In this document: in pieces, positions 29,702-38,472 of the stretch | Layout of the letters: every line of letters starts with the position of its first letter | Position numbering within the stretch: the stretch's first letter is position 1 | NCBI GenBank assembly: GCA_934718785.1 | Contig: CAKVAF010000006.1 | Span: 26,425 to 90,424, forward strand | Direction: 5' to 3' | Length of the DNA stretch: 64,000 nt | Source of the DNA: an uncultured Campylobacter sp. | GTDB lineage: Bacteria; Campylobacterota; Campylobacteria; Campylobacterales; Campylobacteraceae | Made by a program: the position numbers and the translations under genes | Notes under the pieces: model-generated | Told to the model about the DNA's origin: nothing | The model's input: only the letters and a program-made list of their open reading frames with translations | Database searches by the model: none

Positions 29702-30370
29702 TTACTTTCCAAAGGTGCGCTCTCTTTGCCTGAAATCTTTGATAATTTTTTTAAACTCGCGCTTTGTAAGTCCCGGAAAAAGCGTATTTGAAAAGTGAAT
29801 TTCAGCATAAGCACACTGCCAAAGCAAGAAATTTGAAAGCCTTTTTGCATCGCCCACGCGCAAAAGCAAATCCACATCCAAAGGCAAGTCTAAATTCGCG
29901 CTGATATTTGCTTCATTTATTTCTAAGCCCTTTTGTATGCACTTTTTCACAGAGCGCACCACTTCATCCTTTGAGCCATAACTGATGGCTAAATTCACAC
30001 ACAAGCGCGAGCAATTTTTCGTCAAATTCTCAGCCCTCAAAATCTTTTCTTGTAAAGGCTGATCAAGCCTTGATAAATCACCAATGGCGCGCAGTCTCAC
30101 ATCATTTTGCAAAAAGCGCTCTAAATTCTCATCTAAAACCTTGTGCAAAAGGCTAAAAATAAAATCGATTTCATCTTGGGGACGCTTCCAATTTTCCGTG
30201 CTAAAAGCAAAAAGGCTAAGCTCTTTAACACCCTCATCCACGCAAACTTCCATAAGCCTTTGCACGACTTTTACCCCGTGAGAGTATCCAAGCTTTTCTA
30301 AAAAGCCATTTTTACGCGCCCAGCGCCTGTTTCCATCCATCACCACTGCTAAATGTTTCAATTCATTCAT
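29702..30370 (-). CDS. uppS: Isoprenyl (undecaprenyl) diphosphate synthase UppS
   Basis: UppS makes the C55 carrier lipid for peptidoglycan, LPS and N-glycan synthesis. The 222-residue protein carries HLAVVMDGNRRWARKNG with the catalytic Asp, the FAFSTENWKRP motif, and the C-terminal LLLRVGDAKRLSNFLLWQ and AEIHFSNTLFPGL regions. It is followed five bases later by the prepilin peptidase and preceded by an unknown gene 16 bases away; the same order is known in C. jejuni. Confidence 0.96.
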   Translation of the reverse strand: MNELKHLAVVMDGNRRWARKNGFLEKLGYSHGVKVVQRLMEVCVDEGVKELSLFAFSTENWKRPQDEIDFIFSLLHKVLDENLERFLQNDVRLRAIGDLSRLDQPLQEKILRAENLTKNCSRLCVNLAISYGSKDEVVRSVKKCIQKGLEINEANISANLDLPLDVDLLLRVGDAKRLSNFLLWQCAYAEIHFSNTLFPGLTKREFKKIIKDFRQRERTFGK

Positions 30371-30386
30371 TTAAAATCCCAAATTT

Positions 30387-31013
30387 TTAGCCCTTTAAAT
30401 CAAGCATTTTTTTAAAGCTAAAAAGCTCGCTTACAAATTTATCTTGTTCTACCTTAAAGCTTAAATGTTTATTTAAAAAGCTTGCCACCTTGGCAAAAGG
30501 TGTGTAAAGTGTTAAATTTTCATCCCTAAACACAGCTTTTAAATTGCCAAAAACGCTAAAATAAAGATAAAGCTCAAAGCCCAAATTATTCATCTTAAGC
30601 TGAAACAAACAAGGCTTGTTCTCAAAAACAAAGGGTATATGATAAATGTTTTCAAAGCTTGCAAAAAGCATTTGCTTAAAAAGCTCAAAACTTTCAATAT
30701 CTTTTGCATTGCAAAGAGCGTCTATAATGAAGTTTTTAAAATCAAATTCTTCTTCTAAAATTTTCACAATCAAGCTTAAGCCCTCTTCAAAATAAGGGAT
30801 ATTTGGAATTTTAGCCAAGTTTTTAAAGCTTAAAATGCCCTTTTTGCTCGTGTAAAGCTCAGCTAAATAGGCTGAACCCAGCTCTAAATCAATGAGGCTT
30901 TTTGTACTGATTTTTTTATGATTTAAAAGCAAGGTGTAACGGTTATACCCTGATTTTTCAAGCACTTTGATGTGAATGGGAAGAGTAGCGTTGATGTGAT
31001 TGTTTAAACTCAT
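30387..31013 (-). CDS. Conserved hypothetical protein between coaBC and uppS
   Basis: I do not recognise a domain. The 208-residue protein has no signal peptide or membrane helix and looks cytosolic, with alternating strand and helix segments (ISTKSLIDLELGSAYLAELY, FKQMLFASFENIYHIPFVFE, LGFELYLYFSVFGNLKAVF). It starts three bases after the coaBC stop and ends 16 bases before uppS, so it is a mid-operon gene. C. jejuni has, from memory, an unnamed gene in the same place. The C-terminal half has a beta-rich pattern loosely like flagellar hook-length-type domains, but that is weak. Confidence 0.75.
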   Translation of the reverse strand: MSLNNHINATLPIHIKVLEKSGYNRYTLLLNHKKISTKSLIDLELGSAYLAELYTSKKGILSFKNLAKIPNIPYFEEGLSLIVKILEEEFDFKNFIIDALCNAKDIESFELFKQMLFASFENIYHIPFVFENKPCLFQLKMNNLGFELYLYFSVFGNLKAVFRDENLTLYTPFAKVASFLNKHLSFKVEQDKFVSELFSFKKMLDLKG

Positions 31014-31016
31014 CGC

Positions 31017-32177
31017 TTAAATTTCCTTACAAAGCCTTGCGAGCATAAAAGCAAGCTCTTTTTTACTCGCGCTCACATTTTCTATGCTTTCTTTTTTGCT
31101 GATAAAACAAAGCTCGTTAAAATCGCTTCCAAAGACCTTTTTATCATCATCCAAGACATTTAAGCATACCATATCAAGCTCTTTTTCTTCTAGCATATTT
31201 TTAGCATTTTTAAAGGCATTTTTTTTATCAAATTCCATTTTAAAGCCGATTTTTTTGCCCTTGATTTTATAATTTTTAAGCAAATCTTTGTTTCTTTTTA
31301 AGTGCAAATCTAAGCCCTGCGGATACTCATTTTTCTTAATTTTACCCTTAAAAAGCTCAGGCACAAAATCACTCACAGCCGCCGCCATAATCAAAAAATC
31401 ACAATCTTTATAAGCATTCATCAAGCCCTCAAGCTCGCTGCTGCTTTCAAAAAGCTCTATTTCATAAGGAGCGTCAAACTCACTTGCGCTTAAAAACACA
31501 ACGCGCGCACCCAAAAAATAAAAAGCATCTGCAACTGCCTTTGCCATTTTGCCACTTGAAAAATTGCTGATACAGCGCACCTCATCGATGCGCTCCTTTG
31601 TGCCACCCCCCGTTACAAGCACAAGCTTATCTTTGTAAAAATCCTCGCTCAAAAGCATTCTTTTACTCTCATAAAATATCTTTGAAACTTCAGCCAAAGC
31701 ACCTACGCCCTCGTCCTTGCAGGCTAGAATTTTATGCACAGGATAAATGATTTTAGCGCCGTTTTTTTCTAAAAGCTCAAGGCTTTTTTGCGTGCTAAAA
31801 TGTAAAAACATATTTGTATTTGCCGCTGGGGCGATTAAAAGCGGGATTTTACTTGCTGCGATTAAGCTTTGAATGAATAAATTATCGGCTATGCCAAGGG
31901 CGAGTTTGTTAATAGAATTTACACTAGCAGGTGCAAAAAGCACCAAATCGCAATTCTTGCTAAAGGCGATGTGATTTTTATCATTTTGCCAGCTTTCATT
32001 ATCTTCACACAAAATGCTATCAGCCAAAGCTTCAAAGCTCATTTTAGAGCCAAATTTAAGCGCGCCTTGACTTAAAAGCACCTTGACTTTAAAGCCTTCT
32101 TTTTTAAACAAAGAAAGAAGCTCGTAAGCTTTGTAAAAGGCTATGCTGCCGCTAACAGCAAGTAAAACCGTCTTCAT
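31017..32177 (-). CDS. coaBC: Bifunctional phosphopantothenoylcysteine decarboxylase/synthase CoaBC
   Basis: The protein makes 4'-phosphopantetheine in coenzyme A synthesis. Its 386 residues contain the N-terminal flavoprotein decarboxylase (VLLAVSGSIAFYKAYELL, FAPASVNSINKLALGIADNL, APAANTNMFLHF) and the C-terminal synthetase (VLVTGGGTKERIDEVRCISN, KKIGFKMEFD). The fusion is the usual bacterial form. It is the upstream gene of the coaBC-unknown-uppS-pilD-lptF-truA run, after a 455-base gap. Confidence 0.95.
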   Translation of the reverse strand: MKTVLLAVSGSIAFYKAYELLSLFKKEGFKVKVLLSQGALKFGSKMSFEALADSILCEDNESWQNDKNHIAFSKNCDLVLFAPASVNSINKLALGIADNLFIQSLIAASKIPLLIAPAANTNMFLHFSTQKSLELLEKNGAKIIYPVHKILACKDEGVGALAEVSKIFYESKRMLLSEDFYKDKLVLVTGGGTKERIDEVRCISNFSSGKMAKAVADAFYFLGARVVFLSASEFDAPYEIELFESSSELEGLMNAYKDCDFLIMAAAVSDFVPELFKGKIKKNEYPQGLDLHLKRNKDLLKNYKIKGKKIGFKMEFDKKNAFKNAKNMLEEKELDMVCLNVLDDDKKVFGSDFNELCFISKKESIENVSASKKELAFMLARLCKEI

Positions 32178-32632
32178 TTTTCATATCCTTATAAGCTTGT
32201 CTTTTTGGTGTCTTCGCGGGAGTTTGCAAAAACTTCGCTCACTACCACAACAGGTAGCTACGCTTCAGTTTTTGCCGCACAACCCACAAAGCCACTCAAA
32301 AATACTTCGCTTTATATTTCTTTCATTAAGTAAATTTTTAAATTCTCAAACCGTACTCATTTCTCATCCAAAATCCTACACCTAATATTTTATAAATTTA
32401 GCTTTTGTAAAAAATTTGCTTTATTTTTAAATTTAAAATTTAAAAATAGCGTCATTGCGAGGAGTGAAACGACGAAGCAATCTATAAATATATTTGTAAA
32501 TCAAATTTATGGATTGCCACGCAAGGATAAATCCTTGCTCGCAATGACGAAAAGTAAATTTAAATTTCTTAAATTTCAAAACCACTGCCGCTGTTTTATC
32601 ATTAATTTAAATTTAGCAAAGCCCCTTAAAAA
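32178..32632. other. 455-bp gap between glmU and coaBC
   Basis: No coding frame with a ribosome site. It contains three distinct parts: a locally GC-richer stretch (about 32200-32310) with CTACGCTTCAG and TTCGC repeats, the nested palindrome at 32450-32549, and a dispersed GGCAG motif at 32571-32599 just before the glmU stop. The GC shift relative to the flanks suggests inserted or repeat-derived DNA. Confidence 0.6.
32450..32549. repeat. Compound palindromic repeat (CGTCATTGCGAG family)
   Basis: Outer arms CGTCATTGCGAG (32450-32461) and CTCGCAATGACG (32538-32549) are perfect inverted repeats. Inside are GCAATCTATAAAT (32477-32489) against ATTTATGGATTGC (32505-32517), with one difference, and a hairpin GCAAGGA-TAAA-TCCTTGC (32521-32538). 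The whole 100 bases fold as nested stems. From memory, CGTCATTGCGAGGAG-type palindromes occur dispersed in many unrelated bacteria as REP-like elements; only one copy is in this window. Confidence 0.75.
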
Positions 32633-33922
32633 CTATTTTTCCCCAAATTTTTTATAGAAAAAATCCTTAACAATTTTTGGATCAGCCCTATTAATAAAAA
32701 GCGCGCCCTTTGGTACATCGCCACTTACCGAGCTTCCAGCTGCGATGATGACTTCATCGGCGATATTTACAGGCGCGATGAGCTGGGTATCTGAGCCTAT
32801 GAAGACATTTTTACCTACGACACTTTTATGCTTTTTAAGCCCGTCATAATTGCAAGTGATAGTCCCGCAGCCCACATTCGTGCCACTTCCTATTTCACAG
32901 TCGCCCAAATAGCTTAAATGCCCCGCTTTCACCCCGTCTAAATGCGCGTTTTTGCACTCGACAAAATTGCCTATGTGCGTATTTTTAAGCTCACATTTTG
33001 GGCGGATGTGCGCTAAAGGTCCTATATCGCTATTTTCTATCACACTTTCTTCTATCACGCTTGAGCTTTTGATATGAGAGTTTATAATCTTGCAAGCACC
33101 CATTATGCGCACATTTTCTTCAAGCTCGCACTCGCCCTCAAAGTGCGCACGACTATCAATGAAAATACTGGCAGGATTTCTCATAATCACGCCCTTTAGC
33201 ATAAGCTCTTTTTTGATACGCTCTTGCATTAAGCTTTCAGCCACGCTTAATTCAAATTTATCATTCACGCCCATAAACTCAGCTTCATCCACAAAAACAG
33301 GCTTAATTTCAACGCCCTTTTGACGCGCTAAAGCGATGATATCGGTTAAATAATACTCCTTAGCCGCATTTTGATTTGAAATTTTTGGCAAAAGCTCTTT
33401 AAGTAAATTTGAATTTATCGCATAAACGCCGGCATTACAAGTTTTTATGAGCCTTTCTTTTTCATTCGCGTCTTTAAATTCAACGATTTTTTCAACCCCG
33501 TTTTTATCTATAATCACGCGCCCATAATTTTTAGGATTTTCACTCTTAAAAACAGCAAGGGCTAAATCTCCGCTATCCAGCAAACTCTTAAGGCTAGTGG
33601 CTCTTACAAGGGGCATATCCCCGCATAAAATCAGTGTTTTTTCATATTTTGGCGTGTAGTTTTTTAAAGCACCTGCTGTGCCGGGATAGTTTTTTAAGTC
33701 TTGTTCTAAAATTTGAGTGTTTTCATAAAGGCTTTTAATCTCAGCTTCTACGCGCTCTTTTTGATGAGAAAGCACGACGGTAATATCATCGCTTAGCTCA
33801 TAAGCTTCTTTTAAAATATGTAAAATCATCGCTTGAGCGCTTAAAGTTTGCAAAACCTTAGGCTTGCTTGACTTCATCCTTGTGCCAAGCCCCGCTGCTA
33901 GTATCACTACGCTTGTTTTCAT
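32633..33922 (-). CDS. glmU: Bifunctional UDP-N-acetylglucosamine pyrophosphorylase / glucosamine-1-P acetyltransferase GlmU
   Basis: GlmU makes UDP-GlcNAc for peptidoglycan and LPS. The N-terminal uridyltransferase has ILAAGLGTRMKSSKPKVL and LILCGDMPLVRA. The C-terminal acetyltransferase is a left-handed beta-helix with VKAGHLSYLGDCEIG and GTNVGCGTITCNYDG and the terminal FIGSDTQLIAPV. At 429 residues it is slightly short but complete. It supplies substrate for LpxA (start of this window) and for MraY/MurG-type steps. Confidence 0.97.
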   Translation of the reverse strand: MKTSVVILAAGLGTRMKSSKPKVLQTLSAQAMILHILKEAYELSDDITVVLSHQKERVEAEIKSLYENTQILEQDLKNYPGTAGALKNYTPKYEKTLILCGDMPLVRATSLKSLLDSGDLALAVFKSENPKNYGRVIIDKNGVEKIVEFKDANEKERLIKTCNAGVYAINSNLLKELLPKISNQNAAKEYYLTDIIALARQKGVEIKPVFVDEAEFMGVNDKFELSVAESLMQERIKKELMLKGVIMRNPASIFIDSRAHFEGECELEENVRIMGACKIINSHIKSSSVIEESVIENSDIGPLAHIRPKCELKNTHIGNFVECKNAHLDGVKAGHLSYLGDCEIGSGTNVGCGTITCNYDGLKKHKSVVGKNVFIGSDTQLIAPVNIADEVIIAAGSSVSGDVPKGALFINRADPKIVKDFFYKKFGEK

Positions 33923-34014
33923 TAGACTTTCCTTTAAGAAAAACTGGGCTAAATTTTAGCAAATTTAAGCTTAATAAATAAGCACAAAGCTTTTAAATTT
34001 AACGAAATTTATTA

Positions 34015-34020
34015 TATAAT
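34015..34020 (+). promoter_or_regulatory. -10 box of mnmG
   Basis: TATAAT at 34015-34020 stands 44 bases before the mnmG ATG, preceded by A/T-rich DNA with no clear -35, as is usual in Campylobacter. Confidence 0.5.
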
Positions 34021-34064
34021 TAGCCCTTAAAATCATTATAAAGCAAAGTTAAGGGCAAAAATAA

Positions 34065-35924
34065 ATGTTTGATATCATAGTCATCGGTGGCGGACACGCT
34101 GGTATTGAAGCAAGTGCTACTGTTGCTAGAATGGGTAAAAAAACCCTACTTTTAACAAATTTAATCGAACAAATCGGCGCTGCAAGTTGTAATCCTGCTG
34201 TAGGCGGGCTTGCAAAGGGGCATTTGGTTAAAGAAATTGATGCTATGGGCGCTTTAATGGGCGAAATTACCGATGCTACTGGGCTTCAGTTTCGCATTTT
34301 AAATGAGAGCAAGGGCGTTGCGGTGCGTGGGTCTCGTGCTCAAATTGATATGGATAGGTATAAAATCATCGCTAGAAACAAGCTTTTAAGCCTTGAAAAC
34401 TTAGACATTTCTCAAGAACAAGTGATAAGTTTAATCCACAAAAACGGCGCAGTTTTAGGCGTGAAAACAAATTTAAACAACACTTACAAAGCGCGTAAAA
34501 TCATCATCACAACAGGCACATTTTTAAGTGGGCTGATCCATGTGGGCGAGCAAAAGATTAAAGCAGGCAGAGTGGGCGAAGCTCCATCTTATCAGCTTTC
34601 TTCTTCTTTAAAAGAACTAGGGTTTGATTTAGAGCGGCTTAAAACAGGCACTTGCCCGCGCGTAGCAGCTAGCAGCATTGATTTTAGTGTGCTTGAAGTG
34701 CAAAATGGCGATGAAAAGCCTAAGCCCTTTAGCTTTCGCACGAAAAATTTTAAGCCAAAGCAGCTTCCTTGCTATATCGCGCGCACAAATGAAAAAACGC
34801 ACGCCATTATAAGAGAAAATTTTTACCGAGCGCCCCTTTTTACAGGGCAGATCGAGGGTGTGGGTCCTAGGTATTGTCCGTCCATTGAAGATAAAATCAA
34901 CCGCTTTAAAGACAAAGAAAGTCATCATCTTTTCATAGAACCACAAAGCCGCGAGGCTAGCGAATACTACATCAACGGCTTTTCGACCTCGCTTCCTTAT
35001 GAGGTGCAGCTTGAAATGCTACGCTCCATTAAAGGCTTTGAAAAGGCTAAAATCACGCGCTTTGGCTATGCGATCGAGTATGATTTTATCCAGCCTACTC
35101 AGCTTTTTCACACGCTTGAAGCAAAGGCTGTGAAAAATCTTTACTGTGCGGGGCAGATTAACGGCACAACTGGCTATGAAGAAGCTGCGGCTCAGGGCTT
35201 TATGGCTGGCATTAACGCGGCTTTAGCCATTGATGAGTGCGAGAGCTTTATTTTAGGGCGCGATGAAGCTTATATTGGCGTGATGATAGATGATTTAGTT
35301 ACAAAAGGCACGAAAGAACCTTACAGAATGTTTACTTCACGCGCTGAATACCGCCTACTTTTGCGCGAAGAAAACGCTACGACAAGGCTTTCAAAATATG
35401 GCTTTGAGTTTAAGCTTTTAAGTGAAAAAGACTTTAAATTTACGCAAAAAATCAGCAAAAATACAAAGCTTGGGTTTGAATATTTACTTAAAACCGAGCT
35501 TACCCCAAGCAATGAAAACAACGCCTTTTTGCAAAGTTTAGGCGAGGAAAAAATCACTTCAACTTTAAATTTGCAAAAAATCGTCGCGCGCGCTAGTTTT
35601 AACGCTCAAAAGCTTAAAAAATTAGCTCCACTTTTTGCTAAAATGGACTCAACTTCTTTAAATGAAGTATTAAATGAAGCCAAATATTATCATTATGTGA
35701 GCATGCAAAAAGAACAAATTGAGAAAATGAAAGCCTTGCAAAATCTTAAAATCCCGCCAAATTTTAATTTTAAAGAAATCAGCGGGCTGAGCAATGAAGT
35801 GAGCGAAAAGCTTGAAAAATTCGCCCCAGCAACGCTTTTTGAAGCAAGCAAAATCAGCGGTATCACCCCAGCTGCACTGGATATTTTGCAAATTTATATA
35901 AAGATAAAAAATAAACGCGCTTAG
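34065..35924 (+). CDS. mnmG: tRNA uridine-5-carboxymethylaminomethyl modification enzyme MnmG (GidA)
   Basis: MnmG with MnmE modifies wobble uridine 34 of tRNAs. The 619-residue protein has the FAD-binding [20 protein letters not shown], the [20 protein letters not shown] motif, [32 protein letters not shown] and the [20 protein letters not shown] sequence, in family order. An AAGGG ribosome site precedes the ATG. A DUF2920 gene follows after 20 bases on the same strand. Confidence 0.97.
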   Translation: MFDIIVIGGGHAGIEASATVARMGKKTLLLTNLIEQIGAASCNPAVGGLAKGHLVKEIDAMGALMGEITDATGLQFRILNESKGVAVRGSRAQIDMDRYKIIARNKLLSLENLDISQEQVISLIHKNGAVLGVKTNLNNTYKARKIIITTGTFLSGLIHVGEQKIKAGRVGEAPSYQLSSSLKELGFDLERLKTGTCPRVAASSIDFSVLEVQNGDEKPKPFSFRTKNFKPKQLPCYIARTNEKTHAIIRENFYRAPLFTGQIEGVGPRYCPSIEDKINRFKDKESHHLFIEPQSREASEYYINGFSTSLPYEVQLEMLRSIKGFEKAKITRFGYAIEYDFIQPTQLFHTLEAKAVKNLYCAGQINGTTGYEEAAAQGFMAGINAALAIDECESFILGRDEAYIGVMIDDLVTKGTKEPYRMFTSRAEYRLLLREENATTRLSKYGFEFKLLSEKDFKFTQKISKNTKLGFEYLLKTELTPSNENNAFLQSLGEEKITSTLNLQKIVARASFNAQKLKKLAPLFAKMDSTSLNEVLNEAKYYHYVSMQKEQIEKMKALQNLKIPPNFNFKEISGLSNEVSEKLEKFAPATLFEASKISGITPAALDILQIYIKIKNKRA

Positions 35925-35944
35925 CTTAAAATAAAGGAAAATCA

Positions 35945-37201
35945 ATGTTTCAAAAAAGAATTTATGAGATTAAATCATGCGATGATGTTGAGCTTGGCAT
36001 TAAAAGAGAAAGTTTGCTCGAAGTTGAGCTCAGCTTTGATGATGAAGAGCCTATGCGTGGGGTATTTTGCTTTGCGCCAAGTCTAGGCGATGATAATAGC
36101 GAAGATTATTGGAATAAAATTGCTGAGTTTGTCGTCAAGGAATTTAAAGTCGCTTTCATAGTGCCAAAGTATCATTGCTTGGGTAATCGCCCGCAAACGG
36201 GGGCTAAGTTTTATCTTGATGAGATTGACAAACTCATCGCCACGCAAAGTGCGGCTGCGCTGAATATAGAAATCCCTGAAAATCTTCTAGGCAAAGGCGA
36301 GCTTGATATGCAACAAGCAAGCGATTTGTTCTCTTATATTGATGAAAATATTTTGCGGCTTAAAAGGCTTGGCAGGGTGAAAAAGGAATTTCGCCTACCC
36401 CTTCACGCAAGCTTAAAACCGCCTAAAAATGAATATCAAAATTTTGGCATTATGCAGGCTATGGACTGCGTGAATGCCATTTTAGAAGTGATTAAAAACC
36501 CACCCTTCAAGCTTGAAAAGGATTTTCACACCATTATCATGGGCTCAAGTCATGGCGGCTATTTGGCTCATCTTGCTGCAAAGATTGCGCCTTGGGTGTT
36601 TGATGGGGTGCTAGATAATAGCTCTTATGCGAATTTTATCCTGCGTCTTGTGGGCTTTGGCAAGGAAATTGATTATACAGTGCATGCTGAGTTTTGTGCT
36701 ACAAATTTTTTCAACCATATCCTTGTTTATGGCTCTTCAAAGACTTTTTTCACTTCAAATAAAAATTCCAAAAATTATTTTTCGCCAGCGCACGCACAAA
36801 TTCGAGAAATTTGCAATGAAGAGCATTTAAAAACGCAAGCAAATTATCATAAACCCGCTTTTATCTCATTTCACAGTGCTTATGATAAAATCGCACCGGC
36901 TGAGTTTAAAATCGCTCTTTATGAGAATTTAAAAAAGCTTAATTTTGATACAGACTTTCATCTTATAAAGCTTGAAAGCGAAGTGGATGGAAAATTTATT
37001 AAAACACTCGATCACGGTATGAATATGTCTTTAAAAACGTTGATTGCAAAATATTTGCCTGTTTTGCTGGATAAAAAAATTGATAATGACAAAAAAGACA
37101 TTAAAGAAAGTTTTTATGAGTGTGGCGATTTGACTTATCATTTTAAAGAAAGTGCTAGGGGGGGGGTATTGAGCTTGAGCTTATTAAAAAAGATTAAATA
37201 A
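35945..37201 (+). CDS. DUF2920-family protein with alpha/beta-hydrolase features and a poly-G tract
   Basis: The 418-residue protein resembles the Campylobacter DUF2920 or '617 family', several of whose members carry phase-variable G tracts near flagellar or surface-glycan genes. A hydrolase-like triad is visible: nucleophile GSSHGGYLAHLAAK (about residues 200-213), Asp in SAYDKIAP and His in LDHGMNMS. Nine G residues at 37158-37166 lie 11 codons before the stop. With nine G the product ends GGVLSLSLLKKIK; other tract lengths give other short tails. No signal peptide, so it is probably cytosolic. Substrate unknown. It follows mnmG by 20 bases. Confidence 0.82.
   Translation: MFQKRIYEIKSCDDVELGIKRESLLEVELSFDDEEPMRGVFCFAPSLGDDNSEDYWNKIAEFVVKEFKVAFIVPKYHCLGNRPQTGAKFYLDEIDKLIATQSAAALNIEIPENLLGKGELDMQQASDLFSYIDENILRLKRLGRVKKEFRLPLHASLKPPKNEYQNFGIMQAMDCVNAILEVIKNPPFKLEKDFHTIIMGSSHGGYLAHLAAKIAPWVFDGVLDNSSYANFILRLVGFGKEIDYTVHAEFCATNFFNHILVYGSSKTFFTSNKNSKNYFSPAHAQIREICNEEHLKTQANYHKPAFISFHSAYDKIAPAEFKIALYENLKKLNFDTDFHLIKLESEVDGKFIKTLDHGMNMSLKTLIAKYLPVLLDKKIDNDKKDIKESFYECGDLTYHFKESARGGVLSLSLLKKIK
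37158..37166 (+). repeat. Poly-G tract (9 G) in the DUF2920 gene
   Basis: Nine consecutive G residues near the 3' end. As read, the frame stays open to 37201. Ten G would end the protein GGGIELELIKKD; eight G would stop it almost at once (GGY). All three states keep the triad, so slippage changes only the C-terminal tail. Confidence 0.85.
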
Positions 37202-37226
37202 AGCGAGTTTTAAACTCGCTTTATTT
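37196..37226. terminator. Bidirectional terminator between the DUF2920 gene and the small sigma-54 gene
   Basis: AAATAAAGCGAGTTT (37196-37210) pairs with AAACTCGCTTTATTT (37212-37226). The stem is GC-rich in the centre and flanked by A-run and T-run on both sides, so it can terminate either strand. It overlaps both genes' stop codons. Confidence 0.85.
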
Positions 37227-37599
37227 AAATGGCAGAGAGTAAATCATTCATCAAATTTTGATTATTTTTCTCATTTGATGCGTTTAAGCTTTGTTCTTTA
37301 GCCTGCAAAAGATTTTCTTCATTTTGCTTGAAGCGATAAGCATAAAGACTTGTTTGAAAATCGCTGCTAAAATCGCTAGTTTGACTACTTGAAGCCCCTT
37401 GCAATAAAGTATCTGCGCCCCCGCTTGCTTGAGTGCTTGCCTTTAGAGAAAAAGGATCATCACCAGCATCTGCTTGCGCGGCGGTATCTAAAAGACTAGA
37501 AAAGGAATTTTCATCCTCAACTTGCTGTTCAACATTTTTATAAGTTCCGCTTAAAACATCAAATTCAAGCGAACTTATCGTTTTGTAATTGATTTGCAT
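37225..37599 (-). CDS. Small sigma-54-dependent protein, probably flagellar co-regulated
   Basis: I chose ATG 37599 (MQINYKTISS, 124 residues) because AAAGGAG lies close upstream; a longer frame to 37638 begins inside the promoter. The protein has no signal peptide, no membrane helix, is rich in Ser, Gln, Asp and Ala, and looks partly disordered (LLDTAAQADAGDD, LLQGASSSQTSDFSSDF) with a helical C-terminus (NEENLLQAKEQSLN). A near-consensus sigma-54 promoter drives it, so it should be expressed with middle flagellar genes. Small unannotated RpoN-dependent proteins exist in C. jejuni, some exported by the flagellar machine. I do not name it. Confidence 0.75.
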   Translation of the reverse strand: MQINYKTISSLEFDVLSGTYKNVEQQVEDENSFSSLLDTAAQADAGDDPFSLKASTQASGGADTLLQGASSSQTSDFSSDFQTSLYAYRFKQNEENLLQAKEQSLNASNEKNNQNLMNDLLSAI

Positions 37600-37631
37600 A
37601 AGTTCTCCTTTCAAAATATATGCAATAATTA

Positions 37632-37650
37632 CAAGCAAAAATCATTCCAT
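37632..37650 (-). promoter_or_regulatory. Sigma-54 (RpoN) promoter of the small gene
   Basis: The minus strand reads ATGGAATGATTTTTGCTTG. GG (37648-37647) and GC (37636-37635) are exactly 10 bases apart, and the -12 element TTGCTT is perfect for Campylobacter sigma-54 promoters. The start codon lies about 36 bases downstream of the -12 element. Confidence 0.82.
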
Positions 37651-37677
37651 AGCCTATAAAAATCACTTGAAAAAAAT

Positions 37678-38472
37678 TTAGAAATTTTTAGCCACAAAAG
37701 CTCTGTCAAAGCCTTGCAAATCTTTATAAAATTTAGCTTTAAACTTCTCTTTTTTTAAAAGTTTTTCTAAAATTTCTTTTTGATCGTATCCAAATTCACA
37801 AGCCAGTGTCTTAGCTTTTTTAAGCCTTGCAAAGCTTATGATTTTAGCTAACACTTCATAGCCTAAAACACCGCTAAATAAAGCTCTTTTAGGCTCTTTT
37901 TGCACCCACTTATCTAAATTATAATCTTTTTTGATATAGGGTGGATTTGAAAAGATAAAATCAAATTCAGCCTTAAGGCTCTTAAAATCAGCCAGTTTAA
38001 AATCAATTAAATGAGAAACGCCGTGCCTTTTAGCATTAATCTTAGCCACTTTTAAAGCCTTTTTACTGATATCAACAGCAGTGATTTTAGAGCCTGTTTT
38101 AAGGGCTAAAACTATGCTTAAAATCCCACTTCCAAAGCCTATTTCAAGGATATTTTTATAAGATTTTTCCTTTAAAATTTCAAGGCAAAGCTCGAGTAAA
38201 ATTTCACTATCAAAACGAGGTATCAAAACGCCTTTTTCTATATAAAAATCAAGCCCATAAAAAGAAGCTTTTTTAAAAATATACTCAAAAGGTTCGCCCT
38301 TTAAAAAGCGCTTTAAATTATTTAAAAAATCTTTTTCATCAAAGTTTAAATTTGAGTTTAAAAAAAGCTCTGCCTTATCTTTTTTCAAATGCTCACAAAG
38401 TATGAAAAGAGCTTCATTTTGCAAATTTTTTTCAAGCCCTTTTATTAAATTTATGGCTTCTTTGATTTTCAT
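37678..38472 (-). CDS. prmC: Release factor glutamine methyltransferase PrmC (HemK)
   Basis: PrmC methylates the GGQ glutamine of peptide release factors. The 264-residue protein has the SAM-binding ILEIGFGSGILSIVLAL and the catalytic NPPY in FIFSNPPYIKKDYN. The N-terminal helical domain recognising release factors spans about residues 1-75. Its ATG overlaps the HAD gene stop (38469-38472). Confidence 0.93.
   Translation of the reverse strand: MKIKEAINLIKGLEKNLQNEALFILCEHLKKDKAELFLNSNLNFDEKDFLNNLKRFLKGEPFEYIFKKASFYGLDFYIEKGVLIPRFDSEILLELCLEILKEKSYKNILEIGFGSGILSIVLALKTGSKITAVDISKKALKVAKINAKRHGVSHLIDFKLADFKSLKAEFDFIFSNPPYIKKDYNLDKWVQKEPKRALFSGVLGYEVLAKIISFARLKKAKTLACEFGYDQKEILEKLLKKEKFKAKFYKDLQGFDRAFVAKNF

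Noticed and set aside
29698..29877. N-terminal extension of the prepilin peptidase into uppS
   Set aside because: It would overlap 176 bases of uppS in another frame; the ATG at 29697 has a ribosome site and gives the family length.
32450..32549. Possible CRISPR repeat or tRNA-like fold
   Set aside because: Only one unit, no spacers, and no acceptor or TPsiC-type sequence; the nested inverted repeats fit a REP-like element better.
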